Of a DNA stretch of 41,909 nt, positions 14,873 to 24,109 are shown piece after piece. Both the position numbers and the translations under genes were made by a program. The notes under the pieces are model-generated. The model was not told the origin of the DNA and ran no database searches. It saw nothing but the letters and a program-made list of their open reading frames with translations. This DNA comes from an uncultured Collinsella sp. (lineage in GTDB: Bacteria > Actinomycetota > Coriobacteriia > Coriobacteriales > Coriobacteriaceae): the NCBI GenBank assembly GCA_902476475.1, contig CABSDO010000004.1:1-41909 (forward strand), written 5' to 3'. Position 1 is the stretch's first letter; each line of letters begins with the position of its first letter.

Positions 14873-17800
14873 CTACGAACGGCGGATAACCTCGGTCACG
14901 ACCTCGGATACCGTGGCAATGTTCGTCGGGTTGACATTGTGGGGCAGGTCGTCCTCGGTACGAGCGCAAGCCAGACGCGTGCCGTCCACGCCGGCGATGG
15001 TGAGGGCTCGGCGGCTCGCCTCGAGCGCGGCATAGGCATCGGTCTTGGCATAGGGCATCTCGAGCGCGCCACAATCGACATGGAACGACTTGCACACCTT
15101 GCTGACCAGGTTCATGATGCGGCGATCGCCCTTGAGCAGCTGCTGTTCGCCCTCAACCGTCACCACCGAAAGCCTACCGGCGCCGACGGATTCAAGATTG
15201 ATGAAGAATACGCCGCGGAGCTTATCGCGGTGCGAAGCCAAGAAGGCCTTCATGCCGGCGCCATCACAATCCGAGGCGCCCGTTGCCACAAACCAGATAT
15301 CGTGACCGAGCAGCTCATCATCGCCCATAGAGGCGACAGCCGAGAGCATATCTTCGGAAGAAGCGCCATCGGAAGACGTAGCGCCGCCCTTCCAGCCATC
15401 GTTATCGTCCTCGAAGTTATCCCACGAACCGATACCGCGACCGGACTTCTTGGCATCGTAATCGTCTTCGACGCCCAGCCAGTCACTCATGCTGTCCTGC
15501 TCGTTTTTCTTTTTACGGCCGAACAGGCCACCCAGGCCGCGCTTACGAGACTTGGGTGCCGCCGGGGCGGGAGCCGAAATGGTCTCGATCGGCTGCGCGC
15601 CCGACGCAACGGGCATAGGAGGCGCAACGGGTGCCGATGTGGGTTCGGGACCCTGGGCAGTAGCAAAGGGGTCGTTGACCTGGGCAGAGGGATCGGGAAG
15701 GTCGAACAGCGACGTGCGAGACGCAACGTTTGCCTGCTTCATCGACGGCAGCGACGGATCGGGGACCGAAGCCAGCGGAGACGAAGAGGGCGCAGGCGAC
15801 GGTGCCGACGCCGGATCGGGAACATTCATCTGCGGACGCGGTGATGCCTGGGAGGAAATCTGGGCCATAAGGGAATCGACCGTTTCGTCCTGGGTGGGAG
15901 CGACATCGGCAACCGTGGCACCGGAACCACTCGGGGTCGGCATGGTGAAAATCTGCGTGGAGTAAGGCCTCGACTCATCTGTCTCGGGAGCCTCGGAAAC
16001 CGCAGACACTTCCTCCTGCTCGACCTCGGTCGAATCATCTTGCTCGGCTGCCGCGTACTGCTCTTCGTCAGAGTTGGCCTCGACGGGCTCGTCCTCAGCA
16101 GCATCCTGAATTTCGGCAGCATCAATGGGCTCGTCATCGTCTGCCACGTCGTCCTGCTCATCGGAAGCAGGAAGGGGCTCGGCAATCGCGGTGCCTTGTT
16201 TTTCAAACGTTATCGTGGAATCGAACTGCGCGGCATCAAACGACATGGTGCTGTCGACGTGCTGCTGGGCCTCGAAAGACGTCGTCGCCTCAACAACATC
16301 CGCGGACGCCGGTTGCTGGGACTCAAAGGACGTTGTAGCTTCGGCAGCGTCGACGGGCACGGACTGCATAGCCTCGTTCTGCTCGAACTCTTGCGCCGCG
16401 AGCTCACGTGCCGCCTCGGCTGCCTGCTGCTGAGCGATAGCCTCCTGCTCGGCAGCCTCGCGTGCGGCAGCGCGCTTCTCCTCGAAATCGTCGACAAATT
16501 TCTTGCCCTTTGCAAGCGCGCCCTTAAAGAAGTTGGAAGCGCTGGCGCCAATCGAAGAGAACGCGGATGCAATATCGGCATGGGGCGTTGCCGCGGGAAT
16601 CTCGGCCGAGAAATCAGTATCGCTCTCGTAAGACACGCGCCTCGGCTGTTCAACGTAATCGTCGTCAGACTCGTCCGCAACGTCTTGCGCCGGCGCGGCG
16701 GGAGCCAAAATGTCCAGTCCTGCCGCGGGATCGATCGCAGACACCGCCTCGGGCTCGGCAACGGCAGCGGTAACCGCGGCAGACTCATCATCCGCAGTGA
16801 CAACGGGCGCAGGCTCGGGCTCAAACGTCGGCTCCTCGCCCTCCTCGTAATCGAGTGTGCAGGACTCGGGAAGCATTCCGAGCGCACGGATGGCATCCGA
16901 ACCAAAGCGGATGTTGCCGGCGGCGTTGCGATAGAGCTTGGGCTCGGGCTCGGCCGCGGCAGGCTCCTCCGCCGGCTCAGCAGCGGGAACCTCGTCATTG
17001 AACTCTTCGGCCTGGACAGCCTGATTCTGATCCTCGGGCACGATGGCGCCAATCAGCGTCTCGTCGGCAGACGCACCCTCAAAGCCCTCGATCTGCTCGT
17101 CAAAAGCCTCGCCCTGTTCGGGCTCGGTTTGAGCGTCGGGAGCAATCGGCTGACCGAACTCGTCCTCGGCGTAGGTAGGCTCTTCGTACTCGATGGTGTT
17201 GCCGTAGTCGTTTTGCTGCTGGGCCGCGGCATACTCCGCCGCCGCGCGCGCCATTTCCTCGGCACGACGTTTCTGCTCCCCAAAATAGGTGTCGAACGGA
17301 ACATCGTCGGGAAACTCGTTTTCGCCCTGGAAGGGAGCAACGTTGTCCATAACGCCGAGCATAGCGGCGACAGAAGACTTGTTGCACACCGCGCCGGACG
17401 TATAGGGAAGAATGTGGCGGTTAGAGATGATGTTTGCCGCGTTGGCAAGTGCAACGAGGGAAGCGAGGATCGCGACAATCCACAGCAGAACCTTGAGCGC
17501 GCCGGGAAGCGGCAGGATGCGCAGGATGGCAACGGCAGCAGGGGCAACCGTGGCAACAGGCAACAGCTTGGCGATAAGCGCACGATACGAAGCATAGGGC
17601 TCACGGGCGAGCAGCTCAGCGCGGGGAGAGTCGTAGTGTGCGACAACGACCACCGGGCGGTTGCGCGGAGACGCGAGCGGACCCGAGGCTTTGTGGTAGG
17701 CGATGACATTTTGGCTCACGCCCGTCTTGCCCAGGCGCGAAACCACGGGGTGGCCCGTGCGCTCGAGCACGTAAAGAACGGCGCCGACAATGGCCAGCAA

Positions 17801-18049
17801 GGTGCCGACCAAGCCGACACCGCCGCCGATGCCCATCAGCAGGGCGCCGGCAAACGCAAGAATACCGGTAACGGCAAATGCCAATCTACTGGGCGCCGGA
17901 GCATTGAACTCCTGAACCTCGGGATCAAAGCCGTGGTTGCGGAAGATCTGAGCGATATCCTCGGCAGCCAAGCGCTCTTCTTCGCTGCATGCCGGCGTAA
18001 TGCCGGTGTTCTGCAGCAGGTGGTTAATATAGTTCTGGGTGTTCGCCAT
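14873..18049 (-). CDS. M28-like membrane protein with giant acidic insert
   Basis: The product is 1058 residues. The N-terminal 240 residues resemble the first half of an M28 (aminopeptidase Y-type) fold with VVVVAHYDSPRAE (His138), but two hydrophobic blocks (about 56-93 and 160-205) are embedded in it. Residues ~240-905 are a low-complexity Glu/Ala/Pro/Ser-rich region with a basic patch (KSRKRGLGGLFGRKKK). Residues ~911-1058 return to the M28 fold. Catalytic positions look altered: the bridging-Asp segment reads SGAVCNKSS instead of a D-N motif, the usual E-E pair reads GASDCDGAG (924-932), and the D of NxDxxG is Glu. The start at 18049 has GGAG at six bases. Possibly a non-catalytic scaffold. 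Confidence 0.75.
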   Translation of the reverse strand: MANTQNYINHLLQNTGITPACSEEERLAAEDIAQIFRNHGFDPEVQEFNAPAPSRLAFAVTGILAFAGALLMGIGGGVGLVGTLLAIVGAVLYVLERTGHPVVSRLGKTGVSQNVIAYHKASGPLASPRNRPVVVVAHYDSPRAELLAREPYASYRALIAKLLPVATVAPAAVAILRILPLPGALKVLLWIVAILASLVALANAANIISNRHILPYTSGAVCNKSSVAAMLGVMDNVAPFQGENEFPDDVPFDTYFGEQKRRAEEMARAAAEYAAAQQQNDYGNTIEYEEPTYAEDEFGQPIAPDAQTEPEQGEAFDEQIEGFEGASADETLIGAIVPEDQNQAVQAEEFNDEVPAAEPAEEPAAAEPEPKLYRNAAGNIRFGSDAIRALGMLPESCTLDYEEGEEPTFEPEPAPVVTADDESAAVTAAVAEPEAVSAIDPAAGLDILAPAAPAQDVADESDDDYVEQPRRVSYESDTDFSAEIPAATPHADIASAFSSIGASASNFFKGALAKGKKFVDDFEEKRAAAREAAEQEAIAQQQAAEAARELAAQEFEQNEAMQSVPVDAAEATTSFESQQPASADVVEATTSFEAQQHVDSTMSFDAAQFDSTITFEKQGTAIAEPLPASDEQDDVADDDEPIDAAEIQDAAEDEPVEANSDEEQYAAAEQDDSTEVEQEEVSAVSEAPETDESRPYSTQIFTMPTPSGSGATVADVAPTQDETVDSLMAQISSQASPRPQMNVPDPASAPSPAPSSSPLASVPDPSLPSMKQANVASRTSLFDLPDPSAQVNDPFATAQGPEPTSAPVAPPMPVASGAQPIETISAPAPAAPKSRKRGLGGLFGRKKKNEQDSMSDWLGVEDDYDAKKSGRGIGSWDNFEDDNDGWKGGATSSDGASSEDMLSAVASMGDDELLGHDIWFVATGASDCDGAGMKAFLASHRDKLRGVFFINLESVGAGRLSVVTVEGEQQLLKGDRRIMNLVSKVCKSFHVDCGALEMPYAKTDAYAALEASRRALTIAGVDGTRLACARTEDDLPHNVNPTNIATVSEVVTEVIRRS

Positions 18050-18247
18050 GTGCGCTCCACATCCATAATCCGACAAATAGGCCCAATGCATGCACATTAG
18101 AACCGTATATAGTCGAAAGTATACCCCGAGCGAGCGCAAACGACCGAATTCGGGCCATCTTAACGCCCCGAGCGGACAAGGATATAGCCTAATCTCCATA
18201 TCGGACTAAAATCATGGCAGCAAACCACCTTCTCATGCGAGGACCCT

Positions 18248-19270
18248 ATGACGGCAAGCGACACGACCGCAACAATTAAAAAGGGGAATTCGGAGCCCAG
18301 TTTCGATAAAACGGCTCAGCGCATCCTCAATCTTTTCTTTGTGCTCAACAGCTCCCCCGAACCGTTGACGACCGAGCAGATCGTCTTGGATTCCGACCTG
18401 GGATATGGCTCGGGCAATATCGACTCGGATAAGCGCAAGTTTCGGCGCGATCGTGACAAACTGCTCGAGCGTGGCATCTTAATCAAGGAGGTTCGCCCCG
18501 CCGGTGCGCAGGAGACCGAGGAAAGCTCGTGGACAATCGACCGCGAGCACACGTTTGCTGCAGGCGGCCTCATCACCGCAGACGACGCCGATATCCTACT
18601 CAACGCCATCGACCAGACGCTAGCGGCCGGCTCTTCCACTTTTGCCGCGCCGCTTGCCGATATTCGCTCCAAAATTGCCTACCTCACCGGCATGTCGGCG
18701 GTGGACGAAGCACCGATCCGCCGCTCTCCCACCGTCGATGCGGTATGGAGCGCCTTTGCCGAGCGATGCGCGCTGCGATTTTTATATCAGAACGGGCGCG
18801 GCGAGCAGAAAGAACGTACCGTCTGCGTCTACGGCATGTTCGAGCGCGAGGGCGTGGCGTACTTCTGCGGCCTCGACAATGCCACCGACGACATCAGGAC
18901 ATTCCGCTGCGACCGTATCGTTCGCGCTTGGCGTCCTTCGAAGGCCTACGCCATCCCTGCAGACTTCAATCTCAACGACTATCTGTTCTTTGAATTCGAT
19001 TTCGCCGACCGACCGCCCGTTGCAGCCACGTTCTCGTTCGCCCCTCAGACGCAGATCGATATGATCAACGGCCTCACGCGCGGGCGAGGTGAGCTCGCAC
19101 ACACCGATGCGGGATGGATCTGGACCGTTGACGTGCGCGACCTTGAAGCCGCCGCCTCATTTTGCATGGCCCACGCCATGGACGGCATGAGGCCCATGGC
19201 CCCCAAATCGCTCAAGCAGGCGTGGAACCACCTCATTGAAAGGACGGTGCACGAGCATGCCCGTGCGTAA
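18248..19270 (+). CDS. WYL-domain transcriptional regulator (PafB-like)
   Basis: The product is 340 residues. The N-terminal winged-helix-like part (about 18-90; QRILNLFFVLNSSPEPLTTEQI) is followed by a WYL domain (about 170-245; CALRFLYQNGRGEQKERTVCVYG, then DDIRTFRCDRI) and a C-terminal extension. Tandem WYL regulators of this kind in actinobacteria include PafB and PafC, a heterodimer that activates DNA-repair genes. Assignment to that role is an inference from the tandem layout and from the DinG-type helicase next door. The start ATG has GAGGA upstream. The last 14 bases overlap the next gene. It diverges from the M28-like gene. Confidence 0.85.
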   Translation: MTASDTTATIKKGNSEPSFDKTAQRILNLFFVLNSSPEPLTTEQIVLDSDLGYGSGNIDSDKRKFRRDRDKLLERGILIKEVRPAGAQETEESSWTIDREHTFAAGGLITADDADILLNAIDQTLAAGSSTFAAPLADIRSKIAYLTGMSAVDEAPIRRSPTVDAVWSAFAERCALRFLYQNGRGEQKERTVCVYGMFEREGVAYFCGLDNATDDIRTFRCDRIVRAWRPSKAYAIPADFNLNDYLFFEFDFADRPPVAATFSFAPQTQIDMINGLTRGRGELAHTDAGWIWTVDVRDLEAAASFCMAHAMDGMRPMAPKSLKQAWNHLIERTVHEHARA

Positions 19271-20174
19271 ACTCACCAGCGAGCAGAGACTCTCGCGCGC
19301 CATCGACATCATGGAGGCCCTCTACGCCGCCGGCGAGAGCGGCATGACACGAACCGAAATTTGCGGCCGCTTTGACATCACGGGAGTATCGCTCGACGAG
19401 ATTCTCGAGATCGTCTCGACGCTCGCGGACCGAGAATCGGGTGCGCGCATCATCTGCGAATGCCACGGCGAGCGTGTGGTTCTCACCGGTGACGCCGGAC
19501 GTGTGCTACCGCTGCGCCTGAGTGCCGCCGAAGGCGCTGTGCTCAACCATGAACTTGAATCGTTGGGGATCGAGCCGCAGACGGCAGCTCGGATTCGACA
19601 TGCCCTTCTACCCGAAGAGCTCGGCTATAACCAGCGCGTCTTTGACACCGTCAACCACGGGTCGCACTGGCAGCAACTGAGCTGCGCCATTCAGGACGGC
19701 GTTCGCTGCCGCATCTCGTATCGCTCGATGGACGATGCACGGCCACGCGAGCGTCTGGTCGATCCCTTGCGCATTACGGCAAACGGCGACCAAACATACC
19801 TGATTGCCTGGGACATCACAGTCGATGAGCAGCGCACCTATCGCATGGATAAAATCGAGGGACTCGCCTTGACGGAAGACTCCGTCGTGCCTCACGCACC
19901 GGACGTTGCATCCCTCCGCGATTCCCTTGCCCGGACACAGCGTAGCGCAAAGCTCCTGATGCCATTCGATATGGCGGAGCATCTGGACTGGGCCGGCATC
20001 ACTCTAATCGAGCACAGCGGGGCAGACATGGCAACGGTAACCGTGCATTACGGCTCCGAGCGTTGGCTACTGAGCCAGGTAATCGCAGCGGGCGGAGCCA
20101 TCCGCATCTTGGATGACCCCGCCCTGTCAAAGCGTCTGTGCGATATGGCAAAAACCCTCGTCTGTCCGCTTTAG
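19257..20174 (+). CDS. WYL-domain transcriptional regulator (PafC-like)
   Basis: The product is 305 residues: an N-terminal helix-turn-helix-like region (about 5-60; SRAIDIMEALYAAGESGMTRTEICGRF) and a WYL domain (about 135-205; VRCRISYRSMDDARPRERLVDPL, DEQRTYRMDKIEGL), with a C-terminal domain. Overlap of 14 bases with the preceding WYL gene indicates coupled translation and a probable heterodimer. I chose the ATG at 19257; an upstream TTG at 19236 is possible, because the AGGA-like site is 12 bases away. Its TAG stop overlaps the TAA of the convergent helicase gene by two bases, leaving no space for a terminator. Confidence 0.85.
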   Translation: MPVRKLTSEQRLSRAIDIMEALYAAGESGMTRTEICGRFDITGVSLDEILEIVSTLADRESGARIICECHGERVVLTGDAGRVLPLRLSAAEGAVLNHELESLGIEPQTAARIRHALLPEELGYNQRVFDTVNHGSHWQQLSCAIQDGVRCRISYRSMDDARPRERLVDPLRITANGDQTYLIAWDITVDEQRTYRMDKIEGLALTEDSVVPHAPDVASLRDSLARTQRSAKLLMPFDMAEHLDWAGITLIEHSGADMATVTVHYGSERWLLSQVIAAGGAIRILDDPALSKRLCDMAKTLVCPL

Positions 20175-23065
20175 CGCCGCCGCTCGTGACGTGCGCGCCA
20201 CAGTTGCAGATAGTGACCGATCTGCGCCGATTCGATGCGCTGGTAGGAGCTCGTAGGCAGCGACGTTAAGAACTTCTTTCCGTAGCCCTTCGTCACCAGG
20301 CGCGGGTCGGCCAGAATCAGCACGCCGCAATCGGTCGACGAGCGGATAAGGCGGCCGGCCGCCTGCTTGACCTCGAGCACCGCCTCGGGCAGCGAATAGC
20401 GCGCCCAAGCGCGGTCTTCGCGCAGGTTGCGCTCGCACGAGAGCGGGTCCGTGGGGCTCGAGAACGGCAGCTTGGGAATAATGACGCAACGCAGCGTCTC
20501 GCCGCTGGCGTCAAACCCCTCCCAGAAGGCCTTAAGCGCAAAAAGCGACGAGGTCGGCTCATTGATAAACCGGTCGCGCAGGCGACGAGGAGATGAGTTG
20601 CGCTGCTGGCAGTTGAGCTCCAGACCCGCACGGGCCATCTTGGGCTCAACGCGGGCGTACAGGTCTTCCATGTCGCGCCGATTGGTGAACAACGTGAGCA
20701 CCGATCCGCCCATGGCAAGATGGGCGTCGACCAGCACGCGCTCGAGCGCCGTAAGATAGCTCTCACGATCGCGCGGATCGGGGATATCGCCCGCAACGAC
20801 TACAGCCATGTTCGAATCGAAGTCGTAGCTCGAGTCCAAGTGCAGCGATGAGGATGTTGAAGCACCGATGCGATCGAGGCCGACCGCATGGTTAAAGTGT
20901 TCAAAGCTTTTGGACACCGTCATGGTCGCCGAGGCAAAGATAGCCGTGTGAACCTCGGGCAGCCACTCGGTTGCCAAGGCCTCGCCAATGTCGATGCGCT
21001 CTGCGGTCATCGACTCTCCGCCGGCACGCAGCCTGCGATTGACCTGCAGCGAATACACGTAGTGTTCATCGGTGCCATCAATGATGAGTTTGAGGTTCTC
21101 GACCAGCTCGTGCAGGCGGCGCGAGATATCACCCAGGTCGACAACAACCTCGGGCTTGTCGGCGGCGACGGCCTGCACCAGCGCGTCGACGCTCTTGTCA
21201 GCTTGTTCCAATGCGTCGATGCCAGTGTAGGCCGACTGTAAGAAATCATGCCAGTCGTCAGATTCGCGCAGCTCGGGGCCAATCCATAGATTGGCATTGT
21301 CATAACCCCCACGCGCACGGCGGCCGAGCTCGCGAACGCCATCGAACACGTCGGCGATTGCCATGCTCGCGCGCGCAACCGTCGACGACGCCTTGGCAGT
21401 AAGGCCCAGATAGAGCGTAGAGCCCTCGGAGGTTGCCAAATCACGGGAAACCTGGCTTAGCGCGCCGGCGCTCGAGCCACCCAGGCGCTCAAACAGAACG
21501 CGCGATTCATCCGCCGACACCACGCGCGCCCACTGACGGCGCGCCTCGCGCTCGATGGAATGGGCCTCGTCGATTACCCAATGACGAATCGGAGGTAAAA
21601 TCCTGCCCTCGGCCGCGACATTGCGGAACAGCAGGGAATGGTTGGTGACCACCACATCGGCATGCGCCGCACGACGGCGAGCGCCGTGGACCAAACATTT
21701 ATCAGGGAAAAACGGGCAGAGGCGACGAGCACACTCGCGCGAGGCCGTCGTAAAGTCGGGGCGGTTGACGCTGCGCCACCGAATGCCGAGCGAGTCGAGG
21801 TCGCCATCGGCTGATTGGCAGACGTACGCCATAATGACCGCGACCGCCGTGAGCGTGTCCGCCGGATCGCGCTTGGTGGTAATCTCGACCTGGCCTCGGC
21901 TCATGCGCTCAAGCTTGCGCAGGCACGGATAGTGGTCATAGCCCTTGAGGGCGCAAAATGACAGACCACCGTCCAGTTGCTCGGCAAGTTTTGGCAGCTC
22001 GTGGTACATGAGCTGGTCGGCAAGATTGTTCGATTTGGTCGCAATACCAACCGTGATGTTGTTACGGCGCGCTGCCTCGGCAAAAGGCACCAGATAGGCC
22101 ATCGATTTGCCGACGCCTGTGCCCGCCTCAATTACACGATGAGCGCCCGTGACCAGCGCATCGCGGACCTCGAGCGCCATCGCGATCTGCTCATCACGCG
22201 GCTCGTAGGTGGGATACATGCGATTGACCAGGCCACCTGGCGCATAGTCCGCCTCAATCTCCTCACGACTCGGCATCTTGAGGACCGGCAGTTCGTCGGC
22301 GTCCACCCGATCGTCGGCGCGATCGGCCTTGAGAACGTCAGCACGAGCGGCGCTGAGAGAGAAGATAGAACCAGGGTTCTGCCCCGCCAAGAACGAGAAG
22401 ATAGGACGATAGGACCAAGGCACGTCCGGATGCATGTCGGCTAGGCGCGCCATGAGGCCCTGGGGCAAGTCGGTGAGCGCCACGAGCAACACGCGCCATA
22501 CGCCACACAGGGCGTCGACGTCGGCATTGGCACGGTGTGATACCGAGTCACAGCCAAACAGATCGGCCATAAAAGACAGCTTGTGCGAGGCCAGGCGCGG
22601 AAGCGCGATGCGCGACAGCGCCAGCGAATCGATCCAAATATCGCTCACGTTGACGCCGCCTTTGACCGACTCGATAAACGAGCGGTCGAACGTGGCGTTA
22701 TGTGCGATCACCGGGCAACCACCGACAAAATCGGCGAGAGCGGCGACGGCCTCAACGGCCGACGGGGCATCTGCCACATCGGCATTTGTAATGCTCGTGA
22801 GCTCGGTAATCTCGGCGGGAATCAGCTGCTTGGGATGCACGAAGGTATCGAAGCGGTCGACGATCTCGCGACCCGAAAGACGGGCCGCCGAGATCTCGAT
22901 CAGCTCGTTGTCCTGCACCGAAAGACCTGTGGTCTCGGTATCGAGGACTATCACATCTTCCTCGATAAGGCCGAAGGACTGTGTTTTGGCGCGCTCGGCA
23001 AGCGTGGCATAGGAGTCGATGACAAACTGCGGCGTTCCTGACGAAACCGCGTCCTCGATTAGCAT
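20171..23065 (-). CDS. DinG-family helicase with N-terminal DnaQ-like exonuclease
   Basis: The product is 964 residues. The N-terminal DEDD exonuclease domain has VLDTETTGL (Asp42, Glu44), the Exo II segment HNATFDRSF and Exo III HRANADVDAL. Then comes an XPD/DinG-type SF2 helicase with Walker A EAGTGVGKS, four cysteines (PCLRK, ECARRLCPFFPDKC) likely to hold a [4Fe-4S] cluster, the DEAH box VIDEAHS and later motifs (FWEGFDASG, QAAGRLIRS). The same layout is found in Gram-positive DinG proteins. It probably degrades or unwinds structured DNA in repair. The ATG overlaps the end of ddl by seven bases, so the two form an operon. Confidence 0.93.
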   Translation of the reverse strand: MLIEDAVSSGTPQFVIDSYATLAERAKTQSFGLIEEDVIVLDTETTGLSVQDNELIEISAARLSGREIVDRFDTFVHPKQLIPAEITELTSITNADVADAPSAVEAVAALADFVGGCPVIAHNATFDRSFIESVKGGVNVSDIWIDSLALSRIALPRLASHKLSFMADLFGCDSVSHRANADVDALCGVWRVLLVALTDLPQGLMARLADMHPDVPWSYRPIFSFLAGQNPGSIFSLSAARADVLKADRADDRVDADELPVLKMPSREEIEADYAPGGLVNRMYPTYEPRDEQIAMALEVRDALVTGAHRVIEAGTGVGKSMAYLVPFAEAARRNNITVGIATKSNNLADQLMYHELPKLAEQLDGGLSFCALKGYDHYPCLRKLERMSRGQVEITTKRDPADTLTAVAVIMAYVCQSADGDLDSLGIRWRSVNRPDFTTASRECARRLCPFFPDKCLVHGARRRAAHADVVVTNHSLLFRNVAAEGRILPPIRHWVIDEAHSIEREARRQWARVVSADESRVLFERLGGSSAGALSQVSRDLATSEGSTLYLGLTAKASSTVARASMAIADVFDGVRELGRRARGGYDNANLWIGPELRESDDWHDFLQSAYTGIDALEQADKSVDALVQAVAADKPEVVVDLGDISRRLHELVENLKLIIDGTDEHYVYSLQVNRRLRAGGESMTAERIDIGEALATEWLPEVHTAIFASATMTVSKSFEHFNHAVGLDRIGASTSSSLHLDSSYDFDSNMAVVVAGDIPDPRDRESYLTALERVLVDAHLAMGGSVLTLFTNRRDMEDLYARVEPKMARAGLELNCQQRNSSPRRLRDRFINEPTSSLFALKAFWEGFDASGETLRCVIIPKLPFSSPTDPLSCERNLREDRAWARYSLPEAVLEVKQAAGRLIRSSTDCGVLILADPRLVTKGYGKKFLTSLPTSSYQRIESAQIGHYLQLWRARHERRR

Positions 23066-24024
23066 GCAATGCCCGCTCGACGAAGGCCCATACGGATCAG
23101 GCTGTCACAGACCTGCGGGAACGTCATGTCGTCGGTGTGGCGAATCTCATCCGGATACAGCGACGTATCGGTCATGCCGGGAATGGTATTGGTCTCGAGG
23201 ATGACGGGGCCGTCCTCGCTCACGATAAAATCGCTGCGCGAGATGCCCAGGCAACCGAGGGCCTTGTGAGCAGCACAGGCAAGCTCCTGAGCGCGAGCGT
23301 AATTCTCGGGTGAAATCTGCGCCGGAATACGATGGATGTCCGTAGGGTCGACATACTTCACGTCCAAATCGTAGAACTCGCAGTCCTCAGGCTTGCGAAT
23401 CTCGACAATCGGCAGGGCGCGCACGTCGTCCTCGCCGTACACGCCGACGGTGATCTCGGTACCCTCGATGCACTTCTCGACCAGCACTTTGTCGCCGTAC
23501 TCAAACGCCTTGGCAATTGCCGCGGGCAGCTCGGAGGGCTCATGGACCAGGGAAATGCCATAGCTGGAACCGTTGACGGCCGGCTTCACAAAGCTGCGCT
23601 CGCCACAAACCTCGACGATATGATCGATATCGACTTCATCGCCCACCTCGAGCGCAAGGCCGGGGGCAATGGGAATGCCCGCCTTGGCGTACAGGAGCTT
23701 AGAGACCTCTTTGTCGGCACCGCAGGCGCTAGCAAGCACGCCCGAGGCCGTGTAGGGGATACCCAGGGTCTCCATGGCGCCCTGCATGGCACCATCCTCG
23801 CCGCCGGCACCGTGCATGGCGATAAACGCCACGTCAAAGCCGCCGGTCGCCATGGTTACCATAAAGTCATCAGCGGCCGTATCAAGCAGCTCCACCGAGG
23901 CGTAGCCGGCTTCCTTCAGTGCCACTACAACGTTCTTTCCCGAATTGAGCGAGATCTCGCGCTCAGCGGAATGACCGCCCGCCAAGACCGCTACGTGCAT
24001 GTTCTCTAGGCTTTTACCCGGCAT
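23059..24024 (-). CDS. ddl: D-alanine--D-alanine ligase
   Basis: This ATP-grasp enzyme makes the D-Ala-D-Ala dipeptide for peptidoglycan. Seen: GGHSAEREISLNSG near the N-terminus, the HGAGGEDGAMQG loop, VKPAVNGSSYGI, the omega-loop region EFYDLDVKYVD and the C-terminal ETNTIPGMTDTS metal/ATP site. Length, 321 residues, is normal. The tyrosine-containing omega loop fits a D-Ala rather than D-Lac ligase, so vancomycin susceptibility is expected. The start ATG at 24024 has GAGGAGG upstream. It overlaps the helicase gene by seven bases. Confidence 0.95.
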   Translation of the reverse strand: MPGKSLENMHVAVLAGGHSAEREISLNSGKNVVVALKEAGYASVELLDTAADDFMVTMATGGFDVAFIAMHGAGGEDGAMQGAMETLGIPYTASGVLASACGADKEVSKLLYAKAGIPIAPGLALEVGDEVDIDHIVEVCGERSFVKPAVNGSSYGISLVHEPSELPAAIAKAFEYGDKVLVEKCIEGTEITVGVYGEDDVRALPIVEIRKPEDCEFYDLDVKYVDPTDIHRIPAQISPENYARAQELACAAHKALGCLGISRSDFIVSEDGPVILETNTIPGMTDTSLYPDEIRHTDDMTFPQVCDSLIRMGLRRAGIAC

Positions 24025-24109
24025 GGGCAGACTCCTCCTCTATAATTTCTGCAGCTGATACCATATTGTAGCGATACCCTCTACGTTTCCCCAAAATCGA
24101 AAGGCTTCC

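Noticed and set aside
16040..18100. Very long plus-strand frame opposite the M28-like gene
   Set aside because: It is an antisense shadow caused by high GC at third codon positions. The Leu/Gly/Arg-rich product looks like no protein family.
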